From: Casuarina equisetifolia
Taxonomy: Eukaryota > Streptophyta > Magnoliopsida > Fagales > Casuarinaceae
DNA length: 64,000 nt
Direction: 5' to 3'
NCBI GenBank assembly: GCA_028551475.1
Contig: CM052358.1
Coordinates: 4,776,501 to 4,840,500, forward strand
Under the pieces are notes generated by a model. That model did no database searches, was not told the origin of the DNA, and saw nothing but the letters and a program-made list of their open reading frames with translations. A program made the translations under genes and the position numbers. This document shows, piece by piece, positions 33,711 through 44,900 of this stretch (positions are counted from its first letter, which is position 1; every line of letters begins with the position of its first letter).

Positions 33711-36690
33711 TTTTTTTTTTTTGATGAATATGTGAGTTTATTCATCGAAGAATAAAAATAATACATGAGATTAGGGGCATACCCCAACATTACAATTCAT
33801 CTAGGAAAAGATAGAATTTGGAATTCTCCAACTATGACTCAACAAAACATTTGCTTGGGAGAGTTTAATGTTTCTAAATAAGGAAGCTCTTCCACGGACT
33901 ACTCTCCTGATTTTAGCTAACAACATTGGAATATCAATAGACTTATTCTGAAAACGTCTACGATTACGTTCTAGCCATATACAATAAAGACAAGCTAAGA
34001 AAGAAAGCTTGAGAAGCTTTGCGGCTAAATCCTTTCCCTTAGTTGCTTTAATCATCCATTGCAATTCAGATTCCCAATTGAAGATGACCTTACAAATGCC
34101 TTGTTGAGCTAGAATACTTCTCCAAACCTGGTTAGTCCAAGTGCACTGAAAGAACAAGTGAGATCTATTTTCATATAGAGAGCCACAAAAGTCACAATGC
34201 AAATCAATTGAGGGAAGCCAACGAGAAACCACTGCAGCCGTAGGTAGTTTGTCTCTACATATGAGCCAACCAATGAAGTTATGTTTGTTGATTCCTTCTG
34301 ACCATATCAAATTATACCATTCAACCTCAGAGCTCACTTGACGTAATTCCTTGTATGTTTCCTTACAGCAATAAGAAGGTTTGGATAGTGTAGAGGTTAA
34401 AGTTTGTCATAACTTTAGAAGGCCTCTCCAACTCCATGCCATATTTCCTTTGATGTCAATAACTATAATTGTATTTCCCCTGCATTTAGTACTATGAATC
34501 CACTTGCTCCATAAGGATGAATTAGGGCAATTTATGAGTTTCTAGAGAGATCGCCCCAACAAAACTTTATTCCATACTTTAAGGTTTAGTAGTCCAAGAC
34601 CTCCTTCCTTTTTTGGTGAACAAACAACTTGCCAAGCAACCTTATGAGTTTTATGATCTTCAGAGTGGCCTGCCCAGAGAAAGTGCTTTATCTTCTTCTC
34701 AATCTCATAAATGGTTTGTTTTGGGAGAAGGAACATTTGCATCCAAAAGGTACAGATAGAAGTGAGAACTGTTTTAGCCAATTGTAGTCTTCCTGCATAG
34801 CTTAAGAGTTTCATTCCCCATCCATCTATTCTTGCCATGATTTTCTTTGTTAAAACTTTGCAATCCGTGTAGGTAAGCCTCCTTGTAATAAGAGGAACAC
34901 CAAGGTATCTAATAGGGAGACTTCCTTCGAAAAATGGGGTATGGTCTAGTATCAAAAGTTTTTCTTGTTCAGTAATCCCTGAAAAAAATATCTGACTTTT
35001 GCTAGGATTATATTGCAAACCTGTGAGTGTTGCAAATTCCTCCAACGCTTCAGTGAGACATAATACTAAATTTACATCCCCATGTGCAAATAGAAATAAA
35101 TCATCTACAAAACAGAGATGAGTGATTTTCTCTTCCTTGTATCTCCAATGATATTTGAAAGTAGAGGTGGAAACTTTCTCACTAATTATCCTATTAAGGA
35201 TCTCCATGACGAGCACAAACAAATAAGGGGATAAAGGATCTCCCTGCCTTAACCCATTTGTGCCCTAAAAAAAACTTACATGCTTACCATTGAAATTCAC
35301 AAAGAATCTAGTAGTAGTGATGCATTGGCTAACCAATTCAAGTAAAGTTTGAGGAGTGTGAATAGCTTGGAGAACCCCCAATATAACATCCCATTTAACC
35401 ATGTCATAAGCTTTCATAAGATCAATCTTAATGGCAACACGCTTTCCTTTATCTCTTTTATGGTAATTATGAAGCAATTCTTGACAGAGCATAATATTTT
35501 CAGAGAATTGACAACCCCTAATAAAAGCAGTTTGGTTTTGACTAATCACTTCAGGAAGAATAAGACTTATCTTCTCAGCAAGTAGTTTTGAGATTACTTT
35601 ATATAACACATTGCAGCAGGCAATTGGCCTAAAATCCTTCATACAACTTAGGTTAGGGGTTTTAGGTACTAGGCAAAGCAAAGTAGCATTGATAGCTTTC
35701 AGTAATTTCTTGGATGAGAAAAAAATCAAGCACTGCTTCTTCTATATCATGTCCGATAATTGGCCAAGCTTTCTTGTAAAATAGACTATTGTATCCATCA
35801 GGGCCAGGAGCTTTGAAATCATGAAAACCCCAAAGAACTCTCTTCACATCAGAGCGTTCAATAGCAGGTAAATTCAACATTTCATTCACATTCTCATGAA
35901 ATAAGGAAGAGTACCTGCTAGTGAAAAGGTTAGTTGAACGAGAACTTCCAAGTACATTCTGATAATAAGTAGTGATAGCTATCCGCAAGGCATCATCATC
36001 ATAAATAGTAGATCCATCTTCTAGTACTAGCTGAGAGATTCTATTTTGAGCTCTTCTACGCACCAAAGATGAGAAGAACATTCTACTATTATTATCCCCC
36101 TCTTTCAGCCAAAGATTCCTCGATTTTTGTTTTAAAAGGATTTCTTCATGTTTACTCAGTGCAATCAATTTTTCCATTTTCATTCTTTCCTCAGTACGCA
36201 TATCTGTATCAAAGGGGTCAAGTTGTAAATTGAGTTGAACTTGCTATAATTGTTCTCTCGCCACCTTTACCTTCTGATGCAAATCACCAAATTAAGCTGA
36301 ATTTAGCTTCCTAAGGGGTAACTTTAATGCCTTTAATTTCTTCACAACTTTGTACATTTTAGTACCACTGAGCTCTTGCTGCCAAACATGATTAACAGTT
36401 TTCATAAAATTAGGGCTAGTTGTCCAAAAATTAAAGAATCTAAAAGGAGCTTTTTTCCTTTTGTGAGTGGTAGCTAACTTAACCAAGGAAGGAGAATGAT
36501 CCGATACCAAAAGGGGCAAAAACTTTATCGAAAGTTTATCAAATTTGAGAATCCCTTCTATGTTTAGTAAAGCTCTATCAATCTTACTTGCTCTAAGATT
36601 CTGGGATGAGCTTTTGTTCGACCAAGTGAAAACAGAACCAATGAAGGAGGGTTCCAACAATCCCAGTCTCCCAATCATATCATTTAAGTC
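33711..36690 (-). mobile_element. L1-type LINE, 5'-truncated and broken
   Basis: Non-LTR retrotransposon on the minus strand; the T run at 33711-33721 is its poly(A) tail. Pieces in order: the C-terminal part of the endonuclease (36678-36292, SDHSPSLVKL); reverse transcriptase N-part (36201-35662, NLWLKEGDNNSRMFF, GFHDFKAPGPDGYN); fingers and palm (35729-35265, DFRPIACCNVLYKVISKLLA, AIKIDLMKAYDMVKWD); catalytic FVDDLFLFAHGD (in 35222-34542); and the C-terminal zinc-binding region (34337-33801, CDFCGSLYENRSHLFFQC). Several frameshifts separate the pieces. The first open reading frame and the endonuclease N-part are missing. The right end is uncertain by about 15 bases. Confidence 0.9.
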
Positions 36691-39021
36691 CTCCTTATTT
36701 TAATATGGTATTAGAACCGTGGGCCTTTTGAATGTGGACTTTTGCACTTTAATTATCATCTACATTACAAGCATGAAGGGGGTGAGTTGAGGCATGGTAT
36801 CTCACACATCAAAAGTGAATCATGGCCAATTTGGCCTTAGTAATGATAAAGGTTGATCACCTATAGTCTTGGAATTTTAAGATAGGCCTCCCTGCATTAA
36901 CAAAAAGGAATGAGTGCAAGAAGAATGCATGAAGAAGAAGAAGTATTGAGGGTTTTGTGGAAGAGCCCAAGACTCGTTTATGACTGAAGTTGTAATTGAA
37001 TCAGAAAAATATTCTTCCATACTGATTTCCATCCTTACAGCATTAGGTAAGAGTGGATGCTCTCAAGTGAGAGAAGCCGTTTTGCAGAATCCAAGTTCAG
37101 GGTTTGGAATTTTTTACATGCATGTTAATCTCCACATTATTGTTATCTAATTCGAGAAAGCATCTTGGTGCGCGAACAAAGTAATTATGGGACATTAACG
37201 AGATTAATTGCACATAACCAACTTTGAGCGAATTCAATAATATACATCAAATAAAATAAAAAAATTAGTCCTTGCAAAACTATCAGGCTTTTGTCTAAGT
37301 GGTTGACAGGATTTGACTGAATACATTTTTCGCACACTTTCTTGGGTTAGTCAAATTGGTTGATATTGGCCTTGCATGGTTCAAGGAGGATCACCGCGCC
37401 CCAAGGCTCAACCATGTATATGTTTGCAGAAGCGGTCTAGATTTAAGTAGTTCTTCATGGTTATGCAAAATCTATTTACTATAGGGATCTATCATGTTGC
37501 TATTGCTTGACCCGTTGAAATGACTACCTAAACGTTTTAGATCTTCATGAACCCTTTTGTTCAAGTTCAAAATTCCTTTGTCTTCGTCATTTTCGGATGT
37601 ATATTTCTCGTATAAAAATTTAAATGGCAAATCAAGTGCGGTAGTTATTACAAAAGTTTTAATCCTTTGCTCCTTTTACTCCAATATATGATGCTTTACT
37701 TGAAATAAAGAGACGTATGAAAAATAGTTGAGAAATAAACATTTAAGAGAGAAGAAGAATTTTGGTGTGAAACCGTTCGGTGCTCTTTCGTTCTCATTCA
37801 TAGAAAAATAGACCAGAAGTAACTCGTTTCTATCACTCGAGCACAAACAATGAAAGAAAGAAAAGAAGATAAGCTTCAGTGAGGTAGGTTGCTGTGAAAG
37901 CAGGCTTCAACACTTGAGTGCATTGGGAGCACAGCATAACAAATTGCACTTGAATGCTTCCACTACTTTTCTTTCTTTTGTTTATATACAACTAAACTTG
38001 GAGCCTTTGCTTCATTTAATGTGCTAGTGTTCCTCCTTCCTTTTTTGGTTTTGTCAACAGCTTTATCCAATTCCTTGTTTCCACGCAATGCGCTTCAGCT
38101 GCGGCTTGAAAGAAGCATTTTAATTTGAGGGGAAACAAAGGCGTAGGTTGTTTACACATGAATCCCATTTTAAATTTAGGTGGAGAGCCCTGTATTCGTT
38201 TCATCTAATTACTTGATTTTAAATACTCTAACAGAAGGTTAATATATTTTACCTGAGATATATAATCTCACGAAGCTATTTACATAATATTAACCAAATT
38301 AATTCCACGTGACCAATCATGGACGAGTGTAGGAATATGAAGAACGTGAAAGGTAAAGAGAATTGAGATATAAACTAAAGGCAGTAACAGCAAAGATCTA
38401 TTGCTGTTTTTTATTCAATCTAAAGAATATTGTTCAGAATGAAGCTTTTATACTAGCTTATGCTGTTCTTAGAAGGAAACTTGTATGCAAGTTGCAAAGA
38501 GAGCAACGAATGCGAACTATCTGCTTTGTACAACAAGTGGACTGATGACAAAAGAAGGCTGACAGCGTCAAAACACATTCCAACACTGCATTCGTTGCTG
38601 CATTCCATCCTTAACAACCCCTACATTGTCTGTACGCTATTCCTTAACAACCTGGTAACATGGCAAAAGTGAGTTCAAGCAAGAGAAACGATTAAACATT
38701 TGTCAGATCCGTGTAATAAGCTAAAATTTAAAACAGCGCGTTCTGGACTTCTATACACAAAGAAGACCCTTCAGCAAACATGCTAGAACCAAGAATAACA
38801 CAAATTGAAAAATAATCCTTTATCTAAGGAAGTCAATTGCCGCCACTTGTTCCAGTTACAGCTAGACCAGATGCAAACAAGACCCACGTGCTACTTAAAC
38901 CCAATTCTGTAGTCGAGAGTCAACGTGTATTTGCTTTAAAAGGGCAAGCAATGTCGAATAATCTCTTGCCGAAAGAGTAGAAGAAGAAGAAGAAAAAGAA
39001 GAAGAAGAGCAGCAAGTTCTA
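36691..39021. other. Spacer and promoter side of MEE60-like copy 3; no gene seen
   Basis: The sequence atggtattagaacc at about 36703 resembles a retrotransposon primer site and may belong to the LTR broken by the LINE. 37270-38360 is the partner of the spacer 22640-23320. The last 200 bases, with a GAAGAA-rich tract (38983-39010), are the likely promoter and 5' UTR of copy 3. Confidence 0.5.
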
Positions 39022-39692
39022 ATGGCTGGGTTGCACCCATCTCTCTCTCTCTCTCTCTCTCTCAGTTTCGTTCATTTTGAGCTACATGTTTTCTTCCTAT
39101 AGCATTTGACATAGATGTCGTTCTCTTTTGATACAGAATTGGAGAAAAACTCGACACAATAGAAATTCATCGAAGGACATTGGATGACCTTGTTAATGTG
39201 AATTCTCTATTTACCATAGCCGTCTTCGTGGGGCTGTCATTTGCTAACCCAAGTCAACTAAGCCCTGAGAACCGACCAGATTGCCGTGCAGATCAGAACG
39301 CAGGTAAGAGACTCGTTTTATTCGAAGTAATATCTTTTAGTTTGTTCCTTTTATCAAGCCTGGTAGCCAAGACACTCAAGGTTCATCTGAACATTCATGG
39401 ACAGGAAGACTTCAAGAAACAGCGCTTGAACAATTTTAGGGTCCGGATGTTGTATTTATCAGGGGCCGGATCCCTTCTGGGATTCATCTTTCTGACGCTC
39501 TCAATGGTCGACGTCATCCAGATTCGGATCGGGAAGTTGTCCTGCGGAAGCTTATACGCTACCGCTACAGTGGGCTCTCTGGGTGCCATCGTTGGACTTG
39601 CTCTGGTCATCTACTCTTATTCAATGATGGATGCAATAAAAAAATCAGTGAACATTGGTAAGAAAGATTATGCAGAAGAGGCACCAAAATAG
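39022..39692 (+). CDS. Four-helix plant membrane protein, MEE60-like, copy 3
   Basis: Two exons, 39022-39029 (ATG GCT GG) and 39137-39692, giving 187 residues. The intron contains a (TC)n run and ends gatacag. The layout is the same as copy 1: a short polar N-terminus, then four hydrophobic segments, with DDLVNVNSLFTIAVFVGLSF, EVISFSLFLLSSLVAKTLKV and LSMVDVIQIRIGKLSCGSLY. It differs from copy 1 by a shorter N-terminus, a more polar loop after helix 2 (NIHGQEDFKKQ) and a charged C-terminal tail (KSVNIGKKDYAEEAPK). It appears functional; the divergence suggests a paralogue with its own role. Confidence 0.85.
39039..39063. repeat. (TC)n microsatellite
   Basis: About twelve TC units in the intron of MEE60-like copy 3, part of its pyrimidine-rich stretch. 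Confidence 0.85.
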
Positions 39693-40036
39693 CTAGTTCT
39701 GTACCATCAAGATTATCTAAATAAGTAAATTCCGGCAACCGGTTGCCGAAGTTAGCCCTACTAGTTCCTTGTGGAAGACCGTCGGAATAAGATTGATGTG
39801 TATTTTTGTAGTAAATGACAATAAATCTTCGAAGTTCAAGATATTTTGTAGTAAATGACAAAAGCATATCCATAGTGGGGGCAAGAATTTGGAACATCAG
39901 TCAAGTGATAAAAGCTATAGTAAGAGAAGTTCAAAGCAAATTCCGGGACGATGTTATGAACCTTTTTTTCTTAATACAAGCAAAGGACCTAAACCCATTG
40001 GGCTTTGATAAATTTCAGTTTGCATGGGAGGTGTAT

Positions 40037-40457
40037 ACAAGAAGCGGGCTTAATCCTTTTAAAAGGCATTATAAGAAGTATGAATATCACTATTAATAAA
40101 GTCAAGTAATTCGACATCCGAAACTAATGTGGGACAATCTCCAACATCCCAAACCTGATTTTAATACCAGATAAAAAGCAGGCTTAATCCTCTTAAAAGG
40201 TCTTGTAAGGAGTAGGGATACTAATGTGGAACAATCTCCAACATCCTTATAGCTGACTAGGAATAACGTGGAGATACACTTGGACGATAATCGAGACCAA
40301 CTAAAAGAGGGCCATCATTGGGAATGCTCATAGCAAACCTGCTCTGATACTATATGAGAAGCGGGTCTATCTCTCCAAAAAGCTTTGTAAGGGTAGAGAT
40401 ATCGATACAAATAAAGCCAATCTCGACATTCGGAACCAATGTAAGGTTGTCTCCAAG
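40037..40457 (-). mobile_element. Degenerate TRIM cluster with three LTRs
   Basis: Three related units (about 40037-40145, 40172-40243 and 40353-40457) each start with a form of gaagcgggctta and end near acaatctccaaca. Between them lie short spacers. The spacers end in ttttaataccagat and gctctgatactatatg; their complements resemble the initiator-Met primer site TGGTATCAGAGC. The pattern LTR-interior-LTR-interior-LTR is typical of TRIMs that recombined unequally. Confidence 0.6.
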
Positions 40458-40557
40458 AGTGTACGACAAAGAGTTTACTTGTCATTCACGAGGTCATTTG
40501 AAGCTACATATTTCCCTTCCATGGCATTTGACATCGATATCGTTTCTTTCTGTGTGA

Positions 40558-41057
40558 ATAAATGAAGATAAAACAATTGAAATTCATCAAAAAGCATTGG
40601 AAGACCTTGCTAACGTGAATTCTCTGTTTACCGCAGCGGCGTTCGTGGGGTTGTCATTTGCTGCTCTGGGCCAACTCAGCCCTGAGAATCGATCAGAGTG
40701 CCATGGAGATGAAGAGTTGAAAAAGAGACTTGTTCTATACGAAGTTGCATCGTTCAGTTTCTTCCTTCTTTCAAGCCTGTCAGCGAAGATCCTAAAGGTT
40801 CATTTGAATATTTTCCAAATGAGCCTTACAGACATGGGCTGTTGTGTTTTTCAGGGTGGGGAACTACTACGAGATGCATCTTTCTGACGCTCTCGATGGT
40901 CGATGTCATCCAGATTCGGATTGGGAAGCTGTCCTGCGGTAGCGATTACTCCGTACGCGCCATGGTGTCTCAGGTCGCCATTGTTGGACTCGCTCTCTGC
41001 ATCTACTTTATCGCAATCATGCATGCATTATTTGTTTCTTGGATGGTTGATCAGTAA
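40558..41057 (+). pseudogene. MEE60-like copy 4, pseudogene
   Basis: Aligns with exon 2 of copy 3 from ALEDLANVNSLFTAAAFVGL onward. There is no recognisable first exon, and the acceptor cag of copy 3 is changed to gtg. Near 40855 the frame shifts: the first part stops at 40887, while LTLSMVDVIQIRIGKLSCGS reads on in the frame that ends at 41057. Its 3' flank resembles those of copies 2 and 3. Confidence 0.8.
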
Positions 41058-41904
41058 AAGGCCAGAAAACAGATTCCGGCAACAGGTCGTCAATATGTTG
41101 ATGAAGAGTTAGTCACAGAAGCTCCTTGTGAAAGACAGTTGGAAGAAGATGAATGTGGATTTGATGGAAAATGACAAAATAAATGTTAGATATTGTAGAT
41201 ATTTTCGTCTTTTAATATATGGTTGTTCTGACTACTTTTACTTGTTCCACGCTTATTACTGTATAATCAAATAAAATAAAATTTAAAGATAACTACAATT
41301 AAACCCATATCGAAAAGAGAAATCTTAAAAAAAAAAAAAAGAACATTAGATTCAAGAAAAAATTTATCTTTCTGTTAAAAAGAAATCATAACAGATCTTA
41401 AAATGTGATTGAGATAATAAATAAGATTTGTATGGAACATCTTATAAAATAAATATTTTAGATTCCAATATCTCAGTTACAATTTTTTACTAATGTAAAC
41501 ATGTCTTGAAATAGAAAATGGTTTGTTAATTAAGGTACCAAATAAAGCTTGGAAAGAGTTTGTAGCAAAAGAAAAAAAAGAAAAAGAAACCGTAATATAT
41601 TTTTTTTAAATTCCTTTAGTTCTAAACAAGTTTTCTTAAATTAATTTTTTAAGACATTTTCCACATTCGGACCAATTATTTTCGGAGTTTTAACAAAAGG
41701 AAGATACACGTTTTTATGCACAAAACCCTAAACCCTAACCGGTACCCTCTACAAGGAAAATGAAAAGAAAACGGAATTACAAGAAAAAGATCTGAACCCG
41801 TTTTAATCAATACCAAACCCGGAGATGAAACGCAACGTTCCGGTTTAAGTAGCTGTTTGCGTCATTCCCCTAAAACCCTATTCTTTCTTTCTTCTGTAAC
41901 AGTG
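41058..41904. other. Spacer and PDCD2-like promoter
   Basis: AT-rich. The text aagacattttccacattc followed by aacaaaaggaag at about 41651-41712 recurs upstream of the LeuRS copy at 47710-47757. A tandem telo-box lies at 41722-41739. Confidence 0.5.
41722..41739. promoter_or_regulatory. Tandem telo-box
   Basis: Two overlapping AAACCCTAA motifs about 165 bases upstream of the PDCD2-like start. Telo-boxes are characteristic of plant genes for translation and ribosome production. The PDCD2 family is known from yeast and animals as a chaperone of ribosomal protein uS5, so the match makes sense. Confidence 0.55.
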
Positions 41905-44900
41905 ATGGCGGGTGAGCAGAGCAGTGGTGTGAACAAGGACTTTCTGGAAAAGCAGAAGGGTCTCCGAATCTCGGAGCTTGGGGATGATGACGAAGAAGAA
42001 ATTGAACATCAGCGAGAAGAATGTGCCATGGATGAATTTGATGAGGAAGGTGAAGAAGAAGAAGAATTTGTAACTCTAGGTTTCGTGGAAAAGCCCAAGA
42101 ATCATTGGTCGCTTCTTCGTCAGTTGTTTCCTAGCAAGGCTGGAGGCATACCGGTAGTTATGAAGTTTTCATTCGATAGGGAGTTTTAGAGAAACGATTT
42201 TCTTCCTCTGTTGAGAAATCTATGTTAGTTCATTCTAGAGAGCGTTTTCTGGTGCTGTCAAATCATGTATTTTTGTGAATGTAGGCTTGGTTGGATCCGG
42301 TGAGTCTGCCGTCGAGAAAGTCTTGTGTTTGTGATATATGTGGAGAAATGTTCATTGAAACTTGATAACCGCAACTTCTTCAACTAAACGAGTAATTTCA
42401 TAAGATTCTGGTGTGATGAAATTGTGATTCTTTCCTCGTTAGGAAAGAGTTTCTCATTCATTGAGTTCCTGTGCGTACGACTTTGTAAATGTACATAACA
42501 ATTGTAGCTTCTTAACGGTTTCTTTTATTTTTCGCTCCTTTTATGTGTAAGACTTTATTGGCCTACGTGGTATAGAACTTCTTTTGTTTTATAAGCTATT
42601 CTAAGTTAATCCTGGCAATAATAATTAGTTTTAAGTTACAAGATTGTCTAATCGGGATATGTTAAACTAATTTATGTTATCGGTCCATAGTGGTCCTTCC
42701 TTGATGGTGATTGGAGTTGTAATGGAATAAGAAAATTGTCCATCTGTATGGTGGAGGGTATGATTGAGGTCTAAGTAAGAGAAACCATTGTGCAGCATCT
42801 GAGATTAGTTTATTTAGGTATTTTATTGCGCATCTTTAATCTCCATATTAGTGTTCTTTGACTGATGATGCTTCACTATTGAGAACGGGTGGTTGTGTTC
42901 AAAATTTGATAAAGTTTAATTTTGCATTGTAGGCATTTCAGTGTATGGACAAATTTTTTTATGTGCCAGAGTTCTTTGTCTAAACAGTAGTTGATGATAA
43001 CTACCTCTTACCATTGAAAACTAGGTGTATGCACCGATTGATAAAGAATATGCATTTCACCGGACGTTGTTTGTCTTCATGTGTTTATCAATGAACTGTC
43101 TGCTTCGAGATCAACATGAGCAATGGAAACGGCAACCAGAGAAGCCTTCTCGAAGGTACTTTCAATCGCTCCTTTCTTTTGATTAGCTATAGATATATTG
43201 ACAGTCTTGTAGTTTAAACTAAAGTTTTACTTGTTAAAAAGTTATGTTTTCTCAGCTATTCAGCTTTTATGGCCCTTTATTGATTATGTTGTGGTCTGTA
43301 CAGTGTGAAGGTCTTTTGTTGTCAATTGTCTCGCTTTAATCCCTTTTAGCCCAGTGATCCGCCAAGACATGATGGAACTGACAAACCTTCTGCAGCTGGA
43401 GGTAGATTCATATCTTATTTCATTGCCCATTGATTGATTGCTGTTGTTATGCTCAACCCTGAAGAACAACTATCTCCGTTTCTTGGGTTGGCTATATAGT
43501 TCGTCTTTGTACCTTACTGTAAAGGTTAGGATTTCAGGCTTATGTTGAGAAATGAGATTGACTAAATTGAGTTTAGATTGTGTGTTAAGAGTGGATGAAT
43601 TTGGCTCATGTCCTATTAAATCTCCAATGCAAAATTGTTGTGAAGACTTCTAATGATGTCTTTTAGCTAATGTTGAAACAGAAGTCTGGCTATATATTTT
43701 GGTTGAATATAGCATCTCGAAGGCACTTCAAAAAACTATATTCATAAGTGAATTCTCATCTTTCATCTGCTTCCACATGCAACATGGTAGGTTTCAATGT
43801 TGGCTCTTTCTCAAGGAAACAGAGTTATATCACAGCATGCCAATTTTTATATTGGAATTTTATCTACTTTAAACAAAAAGGAAAAATAAAGAAGGAATCA
43901 ACCTCTAAGTGAAAATAAGGATTATATCTTTCTCAGTTCTCTATAACTCTGCATCTTATTGCTGATAATTCAGTCCATATTTGATTTATTATAATCTCTT
44001 TCTATTTATTGAGTTCATAGATTCTGTTGATTTGAGTGTGTGTTTTAAGTTAAGAAGTGTATTCATAAAGCATATTTCTTGTCTTGGTATGTAGTTATCA
44101 ATGAATAGATGGTATTTTGTTTTATGCTGCAAGTAAACAGGTACTAGTCGTACTTCACATTAAACACTAAACAGTTTGGTCTATCTGGAACCAAGACGAT
44201 TGTAGTCCTGGGATCCCATTTTTTGCAAGGACCTCGAATTTGCTCTCAGGAGGGGGTGTTCACATAATCCATATTATTTGCTTTTTCTTTAATTTTCTTA
44301 CTTACTAAATTAACATTCTGTTTATGGTATTTTGATAATCTCAAGTGGCCAATTGAAAGATGAAAATCAACAGTTAACTGCATATGTTTGCATAACTAGC
44401 AAGAGGCTGAAACTGTTTGGATATTCATGCACTTTCAGTTTTGTTATGTTAATGCACTTTTGAAAAATCAATTGACAATTATAGATGTTTCCTTGTTTTA
44501 GCTGCACTTTGTAGTTGGTGTGGTACCTGGAAAGGAGATAAACTCTGTAGTAGCTGCAGGACTGATCGATATTGTTCAGAGAAATACCAGGTAATGGTGT
44601 CTTTTGGAGTCTTTCTGTGTATTCTTTTGAGTGGGGTTTTTGGTGGTCTGTTCTTGGACGAGTGAAAGCAAAGGGTGTGAGAGTTAGAAATGAGGTGTGT
44701 TTGGTGTATGGAGGAGGGAGGAGGGAGAGAGCGAGGAGACATGTACTGTTCTATTTTTTCAAGGATAAGATGGCAAAACAGAGAAAAGAAAATAAAGGTA
44801 CAGTTTGCCACATGAATATCAAGGTACAGTTTGCATCAAATTGGAAACTATTGTATGTTTTTGGATACAAAATAGTAGCTTAGCAACCCCCCAACAAAAT

